64,000 bases of DNA, taken from Sarcocystis neurona. Lineage: Eukaryota; Apicomplexa; Conoidasida; Eucoccidiorida; Sarcocystidae. The notes below the pieces were generated by a model that saw only the letters and a program-made list of their open reading frames with translations, made no database searches and was not told the origin of the DNA. The position numbers and the translations under genes are program-made. Location: contig KL647296.1 of the NCBI GenBank assembly GCA_000727475.1, forward strand, positions 485,430 to 549,429. The letters run 5' to 3'. Position 1 is the stretch's first letter; each line of letters starts with the position of its first letter. Shown one piece after another: positions 14,501 through 23,784 of the stretch.

Positions 14501-16417
14501 GAGTGCGCTGGAAGGGATGGTACACGGGCACTTCCTAGGTTTGTTCAGTAGGCCTTCCTGGGCAAGTCCTTGTCCGTGGCGGACCACGATTGCGATAGGT
14601 GGGCCCAAAATCCATATATGCGTGTCTCCTAGGTGCCTGCGCTGCGGGTGCTGGCCGCGCGCGTGGTACTAAAATTGGTGTTTTCTGCCCTTGTACGTAC
14701 CAGGCATCGCCACAGCAGTGTGTTGACTGTTGCAGTTGGCTTGTGTGTACCTTTTTTGCCATGATTTTCTACGATCATAAGAGGGTGGCACACATAATAC
14801 CAGGGGTGTGCACAGCACACGAGACATTGAAACATGGTTTTACTATTGGCTGTAAAAAGACCCTTGTATCGGGCATTGAACGCACGTAATTCAATGCACT
14901 GCGCTACAGGTAGCGACTTAGACTGTTAGCGCCAACCTACAACCCGAGGGCCTCGTAGGGATTTTTGTATACGGTTATTCACAATGAGGAACGTCGCGGT
15001 ACGCAGACCATGCCACGGCGCTTTCGTGACCGCCGCTATAGCAATAATCTTTCTAAGGTAAAGTTTCGAATCACTTGGGGCACAGAGTCCCCGTTCATTA
15101 GCGTGCCGCACTGAGCTTCTGATGTTACGACGGCTCGTCAGAATCTGAAAAACCACAACTTGCCCTGTGTGTTTGTAGTCTTAGCTGCCGGACTGCTTCC
15201 AAAACGTGCGCTCGGAAGTGCTATTTGCTATGGCGAAATGTGGTTGATGATTGTTCTGTGTCTGTTGCAGCCTTTCTGCTTACAGGATTAACGGTAAGAC
15301 GACAAGCTCAGTCTACGAGGAATCCATTGTACGGCTAGAGGTGTCCTGCGTCAACAACTCTCTCGCTACTCCTGACCTCGTAGCCACGCCCCTAGTAGTG
15401 CCACACGCAGAGACTAACAATGTAATGACTGCCCCGAGATTTCACGTATACCCAGTCTTCCCCGTTGTGAGCGTCTTGGAGAGTGTCTTTGTATTGACTA
15501 GCCCGCGAGTGAGAAGTAGGCGAATACAGAAATCCATTTATTCGTCAGCTGGCAATACGGGTAACTGGCCACCACAAGCTCCATAATTGAGAGATGCCGC
15601 GTCTTACCAAGTTTTGGAAAAGTACACTTTTCTGCTTTGATAGCGTTGCGTCATCAGCGACACGTAGTAGGGAGTTACTTCATGGAATGGCTTTGAAAAT
15701 TCATGACGTGGTGTAACTGTGGGACACACAAAAAATTCCAGAATACATAAACTGTGTGTCAGAGTTGCATGCGCGTTATCCACTTTCAAGCACTATAATG
15801 GTAATCTGCTCAAGAATAAACATGTTGCCGCGTGCTCGGTTTGCAGACGGCACTGCGTGAAAGCAGCTGCACGACAGACGCTGGTCGTTCAAAAGTATGT
15901 CATAAACTGAAGAAAGTCCGATTTTGTGTGTGCCCACGCGTACGCAGTGATCTGGAGGGCGGAGAGTCAAAAGCAATGGACTTCTGGTCCTGATCGTTCA
16001 AGTGAGCGCGGCACAACTGACTGTGTAGACTGTGCAGCATTGCATTAGAAAATCCCGTTGCATGCTTGCGAATGGTCTGCGACCTCGGGGTGCATCAGTT
16101 TTTCAGGAAGATATCTTGTGTACGCTGTGAACATGGCTGTAGCCCTGTATGCGCGCCAAGATGACTTCGCATATCTCGACATTTTCCGGGGAAGTCGTGG
16201 AGCCATGCGTAATTCATAAGTACATACTGTGGACTGAGTAAGCTGCTCTGCAAAAAGTTATGTGTGTTGAAAACACCTTATGGTCTTTGCGTTGCTGCCT
16301 CTGCAAAGAGACAGCATCCATTGACAACCACTATACACTCTCGGTCTACGTAGGTAGCGAGGCCGGACACTCTCCACGCGGTGCTCACAAGCGTAGAGCG
16401 GCTCCTGCGTTGCGCAG

Positions 16418-16663
16418 GTAGATGTATTGAGGCGAATGTGGACTACGTCGGTTTCAATGTGGAAAAACTGGAGATGGGCAAGGCTGCGACACCACAGGCC
16501 TGTCAGAGTCTTTGTCGAGATCGTGAGCAATGCTTCTTTTGGACGTGGGTGGGATACACTCAACAGTGCTATTTGAAAGGCCCCCACGCGCCCACAGGAA
16601 GGCGGCAGGACAGCACAACAGTCGGATTCTACTCAGGCCTAAAAGATTGTGCTACGCCATCGG
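16418..16663 (+). CDS. PAN gene exon A: module 1
   Basis: The acceptor is TTGCGCAG at 16410-16417 and the donor GTAAGC begins at 16664. The exon is 246 bp, phase 1 in and phase 1 out, so it can be lost or duplicated cleanly. It encodes one complete module, with RCIEANVDYVG at the start, CQSLCRDREQCFFWTW in the middle and QQCYLKGP near the end. The following intron (16664-17381) is the longest in the gene, about 718 bp, and shows no open frame that resembles a module. Confidence 0.85.
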
Positions 16664-19600
16664 GTAAGCAACTGCTTTGTCGTGCACGGATACGCGCAGG
16701 AACTGAGAAGACTATCTCGCATGCATAGTCACGGACAAACAAACATGAATCTAAATTTTTTGACTTTTACAATTTAGTTCCTTACTGTGATTAAGGGATA
16801 ACCTTTCGGGCAGTACGGTGATACTGTGTGAAACTGTTTCGGACCCAGCGTTTTGTGGCACTCTGTCGAATACCCACCACTGCTTCTTTAGATGTCGGAT
16901 AAAGACACGTGTAAGTACCACTTGAAAGCAAGAGACGCAGGCATTTCTTGGAGTCGAGAAAGGCTCTTGTCAGGTGCCCGAGGTTGCACTCCACTCCCAG
17001 AGTAGACTGCTTCAGGAGTCCGGCAAAACCAAACGTTACCCGTAGGTTGCCACAAGCGGAACCTTATCTGCGAAGACTTGAACTTGAAAAGCTTCCGCGA
17101 TGCATACTTACCTCAGTAACGTGTCAGCGAAAACTGAAAGAAATACCTACATGCATGTTTTGCACGTATGACCGTCGGACGGTGACGGGGTAGCTGTGGG
17201 ATGCCTGCGGTCTTTCGACCCCAAGAGCGATTTCTCTACAGCCGGAACGGTGCCAGGGGGTGCAGTCTGCACTACACTACCACCACCTTTGTGAAATCTT
17301 CGTCACCAACGACAGAAACTTGTACAGCGTACACCTACGTAGGTCACCCCTGAAAGCATTTACGTGATAATTTGTGCGCAGCCTGCTGGGAAATTGACGT
17401 CGACTACGTCGGACATGATATACTAAGCGTGAACGCTGGCCAACTCGCGTTCGCCGGCGAGTGTCGCAGTCTATGTGAAAAGCTGCCTGAGTGTGCGTAT
17501 TGGACGTGGATTGAAGGGAGGAAAACCTGCAACCTAAAAGACTCATTCGCCTTCTTCGGACGCATCAATCTTCCTGAGGGTATGGGATACGTTTCGGGAT
17601 CGCGGCACTGTGTCCCCAACCTAGTGAGCCACGCCCCTACTACGTGCCACGAGGTTGACGTGGATTACCTGCAAAACACGTTGAAAACTATCCAGTCGAT
17701 ACCTACTTTTGGAGACTGTCAGGATACGTGCAGACTAGAGCCGCGTTGTTTCTTATGGACGTGGGATACAAAAACGTCGACGTGCTATCTGAAGGATCAG
17801 TATGCTTATCTCTGGAGAGTCAAGAACCAGTCTTCAGTAGGCAAGATTTCGGGATGGAGAAACTGCGTATTCGATCACGACAGTAAGTATCGCGTCCAGG
17901 TAAACCACGAAGTGCTAAAACCCTCTTGTACTCTCGCATCTGATATGAATTTGTTCCGTCTTTTCAATGCTCCGCAGACGGGTGCATCGACTACAATGCA
18001 GACTTCATTGGCCACGGCGTCAGCGGCTCGCCACAGGGGACGTTTGCAAGCGCAGGCGCGTGCCAGTCGTCCTGTAAAGCGCACAAGAATTGTTTTTTCT
18101 GGACCTGGGACGCAAAAACAGAAAAATGTTTTTTCAAGAACCCCTATGCACTGGAGGGGTGGAGGGATGATGCAAGTACTGTCGGGAAAATATCAGGGGC
18201 AAAGGACTGTGCACCAAAGCAATCTGGTAATGTCTCAGAATTGTTAATCTTCCTGCCTCAGTATGCACTGAAGAAGAGGATTTTTCCTAACTTCGTTATA
18301 GTGCAATCCTGACAAGCATATTTCCTCACAGACATAGTCACCAAATCACTTCCTTTCTCCCTTGCCCCCTCCTTGAACCGCCGTAGGCGCTGCGTTCCCC
18401 TGGTGGCTTTATCCGTTGAGATGGACACGCCTGTCCCGCTCTGCTAATCAAGTGCTCGCGCGTTTTCTTTCAGGTTGTTACGAAATAAATGTGGACTATT
18501 CCGGCGTTAACACTGCACTAGAGATGACTTTGACACAGTCTCCGTCGGATTGTCAGCAGCTATGCGAAGCGGAGCATCAGTGTCACGCATGGACTTGGCA
18601 CAGCAGCACGGGAAAATGCCACCTCAAAGCAGTTCGGGGAGGGTTAAAGAGGAGGAGAGATCTGACGTCAGTTGGATTCGTTTCAGGATTCAAGACTTGC
18701 TACCGCGGCGGTGAGACGAGTGCAGGTTCTGAGCACTGCGGTAGAACGTACAGAGCGGCTGAAGCTGCGTGTATTGCTTTTTCACGGTTTGACGAACTCA
18801 CTGAAGAGCTAGCTGTCTACCAACCCTCGAGTAATACACGTCCTTGTTACAGGATGAAAAAGGCGTTTTTTTGACTTCTTGCCTGTGTTACCACGCCCCG
18901 CAGGTTTATGCTATGAGATTTATACCGGTGACTGTGTGCGGCGAACGGTACCTATTAGCAAAAGCTCTGTATTCTCTCCCAGCTTGTGCCACACGAAATG
19001 TATGGCTACACGAGGATGTGAATGGTGGAGCTGGTCAGTTTCAACGGCCACTTGCTACGCGAATGGAGGCGCAGCAGGTGGCAAACATGAGACGGCTTTG
19101 AGCGCCGTTGGACAGGTGGCGGTGGTGGGCCCACGAACCTGTCCCAATCTTGGCGGTACGCACGAAATGTACCAGCATTCAACACACTTGTCCCCAGTTG
19201 TTTGGACTCACTCCTTCAGAGGGTATCAAGCGCTTTCTTCAATGGTTAACATAATACTATAGCTTTCCCCGCTCCCTCTTGTGACAGACTGCGTGGAGTT
19301 CGACAAGGAATACAGTGGGCACACCATTAGGCGTATCCGCGGGATAAGTGGCAGCCATTCCGACTGTTGGTACGCCTGCCAATACCTTCAAGCTTGCCAG
19401 AGTTGGACATACTACGAGGAGAGTCGTGACTGCTTTCTGAAAGATCACCGCACACCACAGAAGCTGTACCGGCGGTTTTCAGTTTCGGGTCCGCGTACAT
19501 GCGCTAGTATTCCTGTCCTTCCTCCGGTCCGGCCGGACAGTAATGTGTGTGTACGGAAGAATGTCTTTTACTCCAGTGGCACACTTCTCCAAGCTGTCCG

Positions 19601-21159
19601 TGTGCGATCCGCCATCGAATGTTACGTTCAATGTCGAGGGGTGACCGCCTGCGGGTTTTTCTCCTTCTACCAGTTCGACAGTCACTGCTACTTGTTTAGC
19701 GTTCCTGCCGACGACAAAGAGCCCCGTACCACTGAGTTAGTAGGCGCCATCTCAGGCCCCGTACCTTGCAGTCTCCCGCCAAGCAGTAACAATACGCCTC
19801 TGCCCCCGCCGACGCCACCCGTGATGCCACACCCGGGCCTGCCTCCGAGACCACCTCCAAGACCATCCCCGTCCCCCACAGAGAAGCCATTCCCAACTCC
19901 ACCAGACCCAAAACCCCCAACGATACCGGTCCCGAAACCTCCGGGTGAACATCCGCAGGACCCGCCCGCTCCCGAACTAATACGTAAGCCAACAATTCTT
20001 CTGCATTCACGAACGTGCGCTGTGCGGGCTGCACCGCGATTGACACATGAATGGTAGTGACTTTCCCGCTTGTTATGCACACAGCAGAGCCTTTCGCTGT
20101 CTCGGGCTCCGCCTTTACACACAATGAAGTGTTATCTACACGAAGTGAGGAAAGGACGCCGTGGGCTTGCCAGCAACTTTGCAACACGACGACGGAATGC
20201 CGCAGGTGGACGCTGCAGAGGATTGACGAGAATTCGGCGTGGCAGTGCCTGTTGATGAAGGGCACTGATTTGAAGCTAACTGCAAACAAGTCTGCAGTGT
20301 CTGGCACGAAGAATGTGGACGTAAAATCACGTGGCAAGGGCGGCTGCAAGGGTTCCCGTGTAGGGACCCATCACCAAGTCCAGTCATTCGCAGCCTGTCA
20401 GCTGCTGTGTGCCGACGACGCATCGTGTGAGTACTGGGCATTCAACATATCGGAAGACACGTGTGCATTTTACGAAAAAGATGACGAGAAGGAACAAATT
20501 TTTAGGCGATGCATTTATGGGGGAAAATATGCGGTCGCCTTCTACATGGAAGACTATGCAGACGTACTTGCCTACACCAGGGGACTTGCAGCTACTGTGC
20601 CGGCTGAAACACCGCACGACTGTAGAGATAAAGCCGCTCTGGAGACGCCCTTCTGGGCATATGACAAACGGAAGAGAATGTGTAGCCTTTTCAAACCAGA
20701 TGCAGCAGGAACTGAAGAATTAAGCCCTTTCAACGTTTCCGGATACATATTCACCGACAAGGAAACGTTCAGTGGTAAGGCGCGGCTGGCGGACTCCACG
20801 CAGTGCCTCCGACGTCCACCATATTTAAGTTACGGTTAACACTAACTCTTGTCTCTCATAAATGTGCCCAACAACACTTGATGCCTGCAGATCTAGACAT
20901 TCGAGAAGGCACAGCCGTTGACGTCGCGAATGCCGACTCCTACAGGGAAGTGAACGCTCGTAGCTTACGCGATTGCGCAGCTTACTGCGAGCTCAATAGG
21001 TGCTTCATCGCTTCTTTTCACACTGAATCTGAAGAAAAGCCGTACTGCTTGCTTGGGGAATCAACGGCGACTATGGTCCCCAAATTATCTAGCACACTGT
21101 ACGTCTCAACGAGGTGGATTAAGGGAAAGCCGGTCAGACAGACAGCCTCAGGACCATGA
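16418..21159 (+). CDS. multi-exon secreted PAN/Apple-module protein, microneme-adhesin-like (5-prime end missing)
   Basis: Eight exons can be read: 16418-16663, 17382-17882, 17978-18226, 18474-18710, 18904-19155, 19288-19983, 20085-20774 and 20891-21159. All introns obey GT-AG, with donors such as GTAAGC, GTAAGT and GTGAGA, and all seven junctions are in phase 1, so modules can be swapped without shifting frame. The joined frame gives about 1046 residues with at least 12 PAN/Apple-like modules. Typical modules carry a Cys followed by VDY, a CxxxC pair, a WTW motif and CYLK. A proline-rich hinge separates modules 8 and 9. Tandem PAN/Apple modules are known from coccidian microneme adhesins such as Eimeria MIC5 and Toxoplasma MIC4, some of which bind host glycans; that role is inferred here. 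No C-terminal membrane segment or GPI-type signal is visible, so the product is probably soluble. The acceptor at 16417 implies an upstream exon, presumably with a signal peptide, which I could not find. Confidence 0.85.
17382..17882 (+). CDS. PAN gene exon B: modules 2 and 3
   Basis: The acceptor TGTGCGCAG ends at 17381 and the donor GTAAGT begins at 17883. The 501-bp phase 1-1 exon encodes two canonical modules in tandem: one with CWEIDVDYVG, CAYWTW and CNLKD, the other with CHEVDVDY, CFLWTW and CYLKD. Two modules in one exon suggest an intron loss or an intra-exon duplication. The next intron is only 95 bp. The open frame runs on past the donor, but its continuation loses all module features, which supports the splice. 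Confidence 0.87.
17978..18226 (+). CDS. PAN gene exon C: module 4
   Basis: The acceptor GCTCCGCAG ends at 17977 and the donor GTAATG begins at 18227. The 249-bp phase 1-1 exon is read in a different frame from the one left open after exon B. In that frame it gives GCIDYNADFIG, CQSSCKAHKNCFFWTWD and KCFFKNP, ending GAKDCAPKQS. The immediate return of module motifs on changing frame is strong evidence for the 95-bp intron. Confidence 0.85.
18474..18710 (+). CDS. PAN gene exon D: module 5
   Basis: A clear polypyrimidine tract and CTTTCAG end at 18473, and the donor GTGAGA begins at 18711. The 237-bp phase 1-1 exon encodes one module with CYEINVDYSG, CQQLCEAEHQCHAWTW and CHLKA, closing with GFKTCYR. 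The preceding intron is 247 bp. Confidence 0.86.
18904..19155 (+). CDS. PAN gene exon E: module 6
   Basis: The acceptor CGCCCCGCAG ends at 18903 and the donor GTACGC begins at 19156. The 252-bp phase 1-1 exon encodes a divergent module: CYEIYTGDC at the start, CHTKCMATRGCEWWSW in place of the usual WTW region, then ATCYANGGA and PRTCPN. The lysine of the common CYLK motif is absent. Confidence 0.8.
19288..19983 (+). CDS. PAN gene exon F: modules 7 and 8 plus proline-rich hinge
   Basis: The acceptor TTGTGACAG ends at 19287 and the donor GTAAGC begins at 19984. The 696-bp phase 1-1 exon encodes module 7 (CVEFDKEYSG, CQSWTYY, CFLKD), module 8 (CVRKNVFYSSG, CGFFSFY, HCYLF) and then, from about 19785 to the exon end, a stretch of roughly 65 residues in which nearly every second or third residue is proline. 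That stretch should form an extended stalk between the two halves of the protein. Confidence 0.83.
20085..20774 (+). CDS. PAN gene exon G: modules 9-11, divergent
   Basis: The acceptor CACACAG ends at 20084 and the donor GTAAGG begins at 20775. The 690-bp phase 1-1 exon carries three weaker modules: one with CQQLCNTTTECRRWTL, one with CQLLCADDASCEYWAF, and one with only two recognisable cysteines (HDC and RMC). The canonical WTW is lost in all three. The first two keep the CxxxC spacing, so they are most likely diverged PAN modules. Confidence 0.75.
20891..21159 (+). CDS. PAN gene exon H: module 12 and stop
   Basis: The acceptor GATGCCTGCAG ends at 20890. Entering in phase 1, the exon gives DLDIREGTAVDV, CAAYCELNRCFIASF and YCLLGE, then a short basic tail and a TGA at 21157-21159. 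There is no hydrophobic C-terminal segment. Confidence 0.78.
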
Positions 21160-22550
21160 GGACAACGAGGAGAAGATAAAACGGCTGCACTGGCACTTGA
21201 AGAAACGGCCCCAGTGCGAGCAATACAGAACTACAGGAATAGTTGCTTCGCAAGTAAGTGCAATCAGACGTGCGTGAGGAGCTGTGCAACAAACCAAAGT
21301 GCGTCACGCATGACGAACTGGCTTTGCTCTTACACCCTACGTGGTACCCGTCGCTATCGCGCTTTGCCTGACGACTTATCAAGGCTTTTTTCTAGCATAT
21401 AATCCTCCAGTAAACCAGGAAGTTCTGGCATATCACGTAGCACACCTGATTATCTGTACCTCCACAGAAACGCGAAACGCCATTTCAGCCGGGAGTTCCG
21501 CCGAAGAGGTTGAGACAGCTGTATCTGCAGCGAAGAGTTGCCAGTTCTTTGGTATCCGAGACCTGATGAGGAGTGACGTCGTCTTGTCTTCAAACGCCTT
21601 CGAGTGTTTTAAAACTCTGCCAATATTGCAAGTGGGGCCCTGTGCAGCACAATTAGGTTCGTTCAGCGCGGACGTGTTATTCTTATTGCCGTCTCTTGCT
21701 TTCGAGCTTCGAATGCCGTCGATCCGACATCCTGCGGCAGCCCACTCTGTTTTTCAAAAATTCGTCTCAAGGTGGCCCCAAAATTTAGAAACTAAAGTTT
21801 TCCCTTGCATCGGGGTATGATAGCGTCAATGAATGTTCGATGAGTTCTTGTCCATCATCTCCAGTACACCGCTATGTGCCAGTGTGCTGTTGCCGGAGAG
21901 CAGTGAAGAAGGGTTTCGCACATCATTGACTACCGGTGTGTTCAGTCTCAAGGGAGATGGTGCTTGCACCTTGTTATTGTGCGCATACGTTGTCGTGAAA
22001 GAAGTGCAGGCATGTGAAGCAACTTTCATGTCCATCTTGCGAATTTGGTCTTCGGTAACTTTCTGTCAAAGCGCCACGTTACCCACGTTTCTCGGATACA
22101 ACTTTAGATGAGCGGATCATCAGACGCAACACCCTTATAAGCGCAGGACAGGGCGGGTTGTTTCAGCTGCCGAGTGCTTTGCCCGCACTGCAGTGTGGAT
22201 GTGGATGCGTGTCAGTTTATGTAAGTGAAGGACCGACCACAACTGTAGATCGCAACCTGCTATGATAGGGTCAACGGATGTGGGATGAGTCCTTCGTCAG
22301 TCAAGGGCACGAAAGTATACGGAATGATTTTTGAGATACTGGTCGCTCTGCGCGGCAGTGTACAGGATTAGACTGATAGACGGCAAGCAATCTGTCGCCG
22401 TTGATCGGAGTGACTAGAAACGTGCGTTACATCTCCAGAAATTCCCATGCTCTCAGTGGCAAGTTCGCGCAGACTGCGGCCGCAGATTTCGAGGGGTTGT
22501 AGATTTCTCTTCCTACGCAGACACCGAGACGCTCTCGTATGCTTTGCTGT
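21160..22550. other. downstream region of the PAN gene, nothing recognised
   Basis: This stretch should hold the 3-prime untranslated region of the PAN gene. Open frames here are short, without module motifs or other recognisable patterns. No repeats longer than simple short runs were noticed before the minisatellite begins. Confidence 0.4.
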
Positions 22551-23784
22551 AGCATCGAACTTCAGCACAATGAATCTACAGCGGGCCTTCCTGTACTTCG
22601 ACCGAATGGCCTCCCGCGAAAACATCGAACTTCAGCACAATGAATCCACAGCGGGCCTTCCTGTACTTCGACAGAATGGCCTCCTGCGAAAGCATCGAAC
22701 TTCAGCACAATTAATTCACAGCGGGCCTTCCTGTACTTCGACCGAATGGCCTCCTGCGAAAGCATCGAACTTCAGCGCAGTGAATTCACAGCGGGCCTTC
22801 CTGTACTTCGACCGAATGGCCTCCTGCGAAAGCNNNNNNNNNNNNNNNNNNNNNNNNNNNNNNNNNNNNNNNNNNNNNNNNNNNNNNNNNNNNNNNNNNN
22901 NNNNNNNNNNNNNNNNNNNNNNNNNNNNNNNNNNNNNNNNNNNNNNNNNNNNNNNNNNNNNNNNNNNNNNNNNNNNNNNNNNNNNNNNNNNNNNNNNNNN
23001 NNNNNNNNNNNNNNNNNNNNNNNNNNNNNNNNNNNNNNNNNNNNNNNNNNNNNNNNNNNNNNNNNNNNNNNNNNNNNNNNNNNNNNNNNNNNNNNNNNNN
23101 NNNNNNNNNNNNNNNNNNNNNNNNNNNNNNNNNNNNNNNNNNNNNNNNNNNNNNNNNNNNNNNNNNNNNNNNNNNNNNNNNNNNNNNNNNNNNNNNNNNN
23201 NNNNNNNNNNNNNNNNNNNNNNNNNNNNNNNNNNNNNNNNNNNNNNNNNNNNNNNNNNNNNNNNNNNNNNNNNNNNNNNNNNNNNNNNNNNNNNNNNNNN
23301 NNNNNNNNNNNNNNNNNNNNNNNNNNNNNNNNNNNNNNNNNNNNCGAATGGCCTCCTGCGAAAGCATCGAACTTCAGCGCAGTGAATTCACAGCGGGCCT
23401 TCCTGTACTTCGACCGAATGGCCTCCTGCGAAAGCATCGAACTTCAGCACAATGAATCCACAGCGGGGCTTCCTGTACTTCGACCGAATGGCCTCCTGCG
23501 AAAACATCGAACTTCAGCACAATGAATCCACAGCGGGTCTTCCTGTGCTTGGACCCTAATGGCCTCCTGCGAAAGCATCGAACTTCAGGACAATGAATCC
23601 ACAGCGGGTCTTCCTGTACTTCGACCCTAATGGCCTCCTGCGAACGCATCGAACTTCAGCACAATGACTCCACAGCGGGCCTTCCTGTACTTCGACCTAA
23701 TGGCCTCCTGCGAAGGCATCGAACGTCAGCACAGTGACTCCACAGCGGGCCTTCCTGTACTTCGACACAGTCGCCACCTGCGAG
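22551..23784. repeat. 70-bp minisatellite interrupted by an assembly gap
   Basis: The unit begins CATCGAACTTCAGCACAATG and continues with a core CAGCGGGCCTTCCTGTACTT and GGCCTCCTGCGAAAG. Unit starts are at 22553, 22623, 22693 and 22763, a perfect 70-bp step, then after the gap at 23365, 23435, 23505, 23576 and on to about 23784, where the last unit degrades. One unit is 71 bp because of an extra base. Since 70 is not a multiple of three, successive units fall in different frames. Few stops occur, so long open frames appear on both strands and should not be read as genes. Confidence 0.95.
22834..23344. other. assembly gap (511 N)
   Basis: There are 511 consecutive N inside the minisatellite. 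The distance between the last unit start before the gap (22833) and the first one after it (23365) is 532 bases, which is 7.6 units. The gap length is therefore probably an estimate, and the true copy number is unknown. Confidence 0.99.

Larger units (their letters stand above)
1..16417. other. gene-poor region, no supported gene
   Basis: No open frame here looks like a protein I recognise. The frames are short (mostly under 150 codons), often start at non-ATG codons, and have composition expected by chance. Structured elements inside are the 129-bp duplication at 4033-4290, a 19-bp tandem duplication near 9983-10020, a TA microsatellite near 9767-9790, an alternating CG run near 10353-10366 and a degenerate CTG-rich patch at 10.6-11.5 kb, listed separately where useful. 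The missing 5-prime exon of the PAN gene that begins at 16418 should lie somewhere in the right-hand part of this stretch. Confidence 0.5.

Noticed and set aside
15238..15293. Signal-peptide-like start (MWLMIVLCLLQPFC) followed by a GTAAGA donor, as first exon of the PAN gene
   Set aside because: An in-frame TAA at 15289-15291 lies before the donor, and the only phase-1 donor upstream of it is weak (GTCTGT).
22447..23525. Long frames through the minisatellite and the N gap
   Set aside because: They read through 511 N and depend on a 70-bp repeat that is open in several frames; no evidence of a gene.
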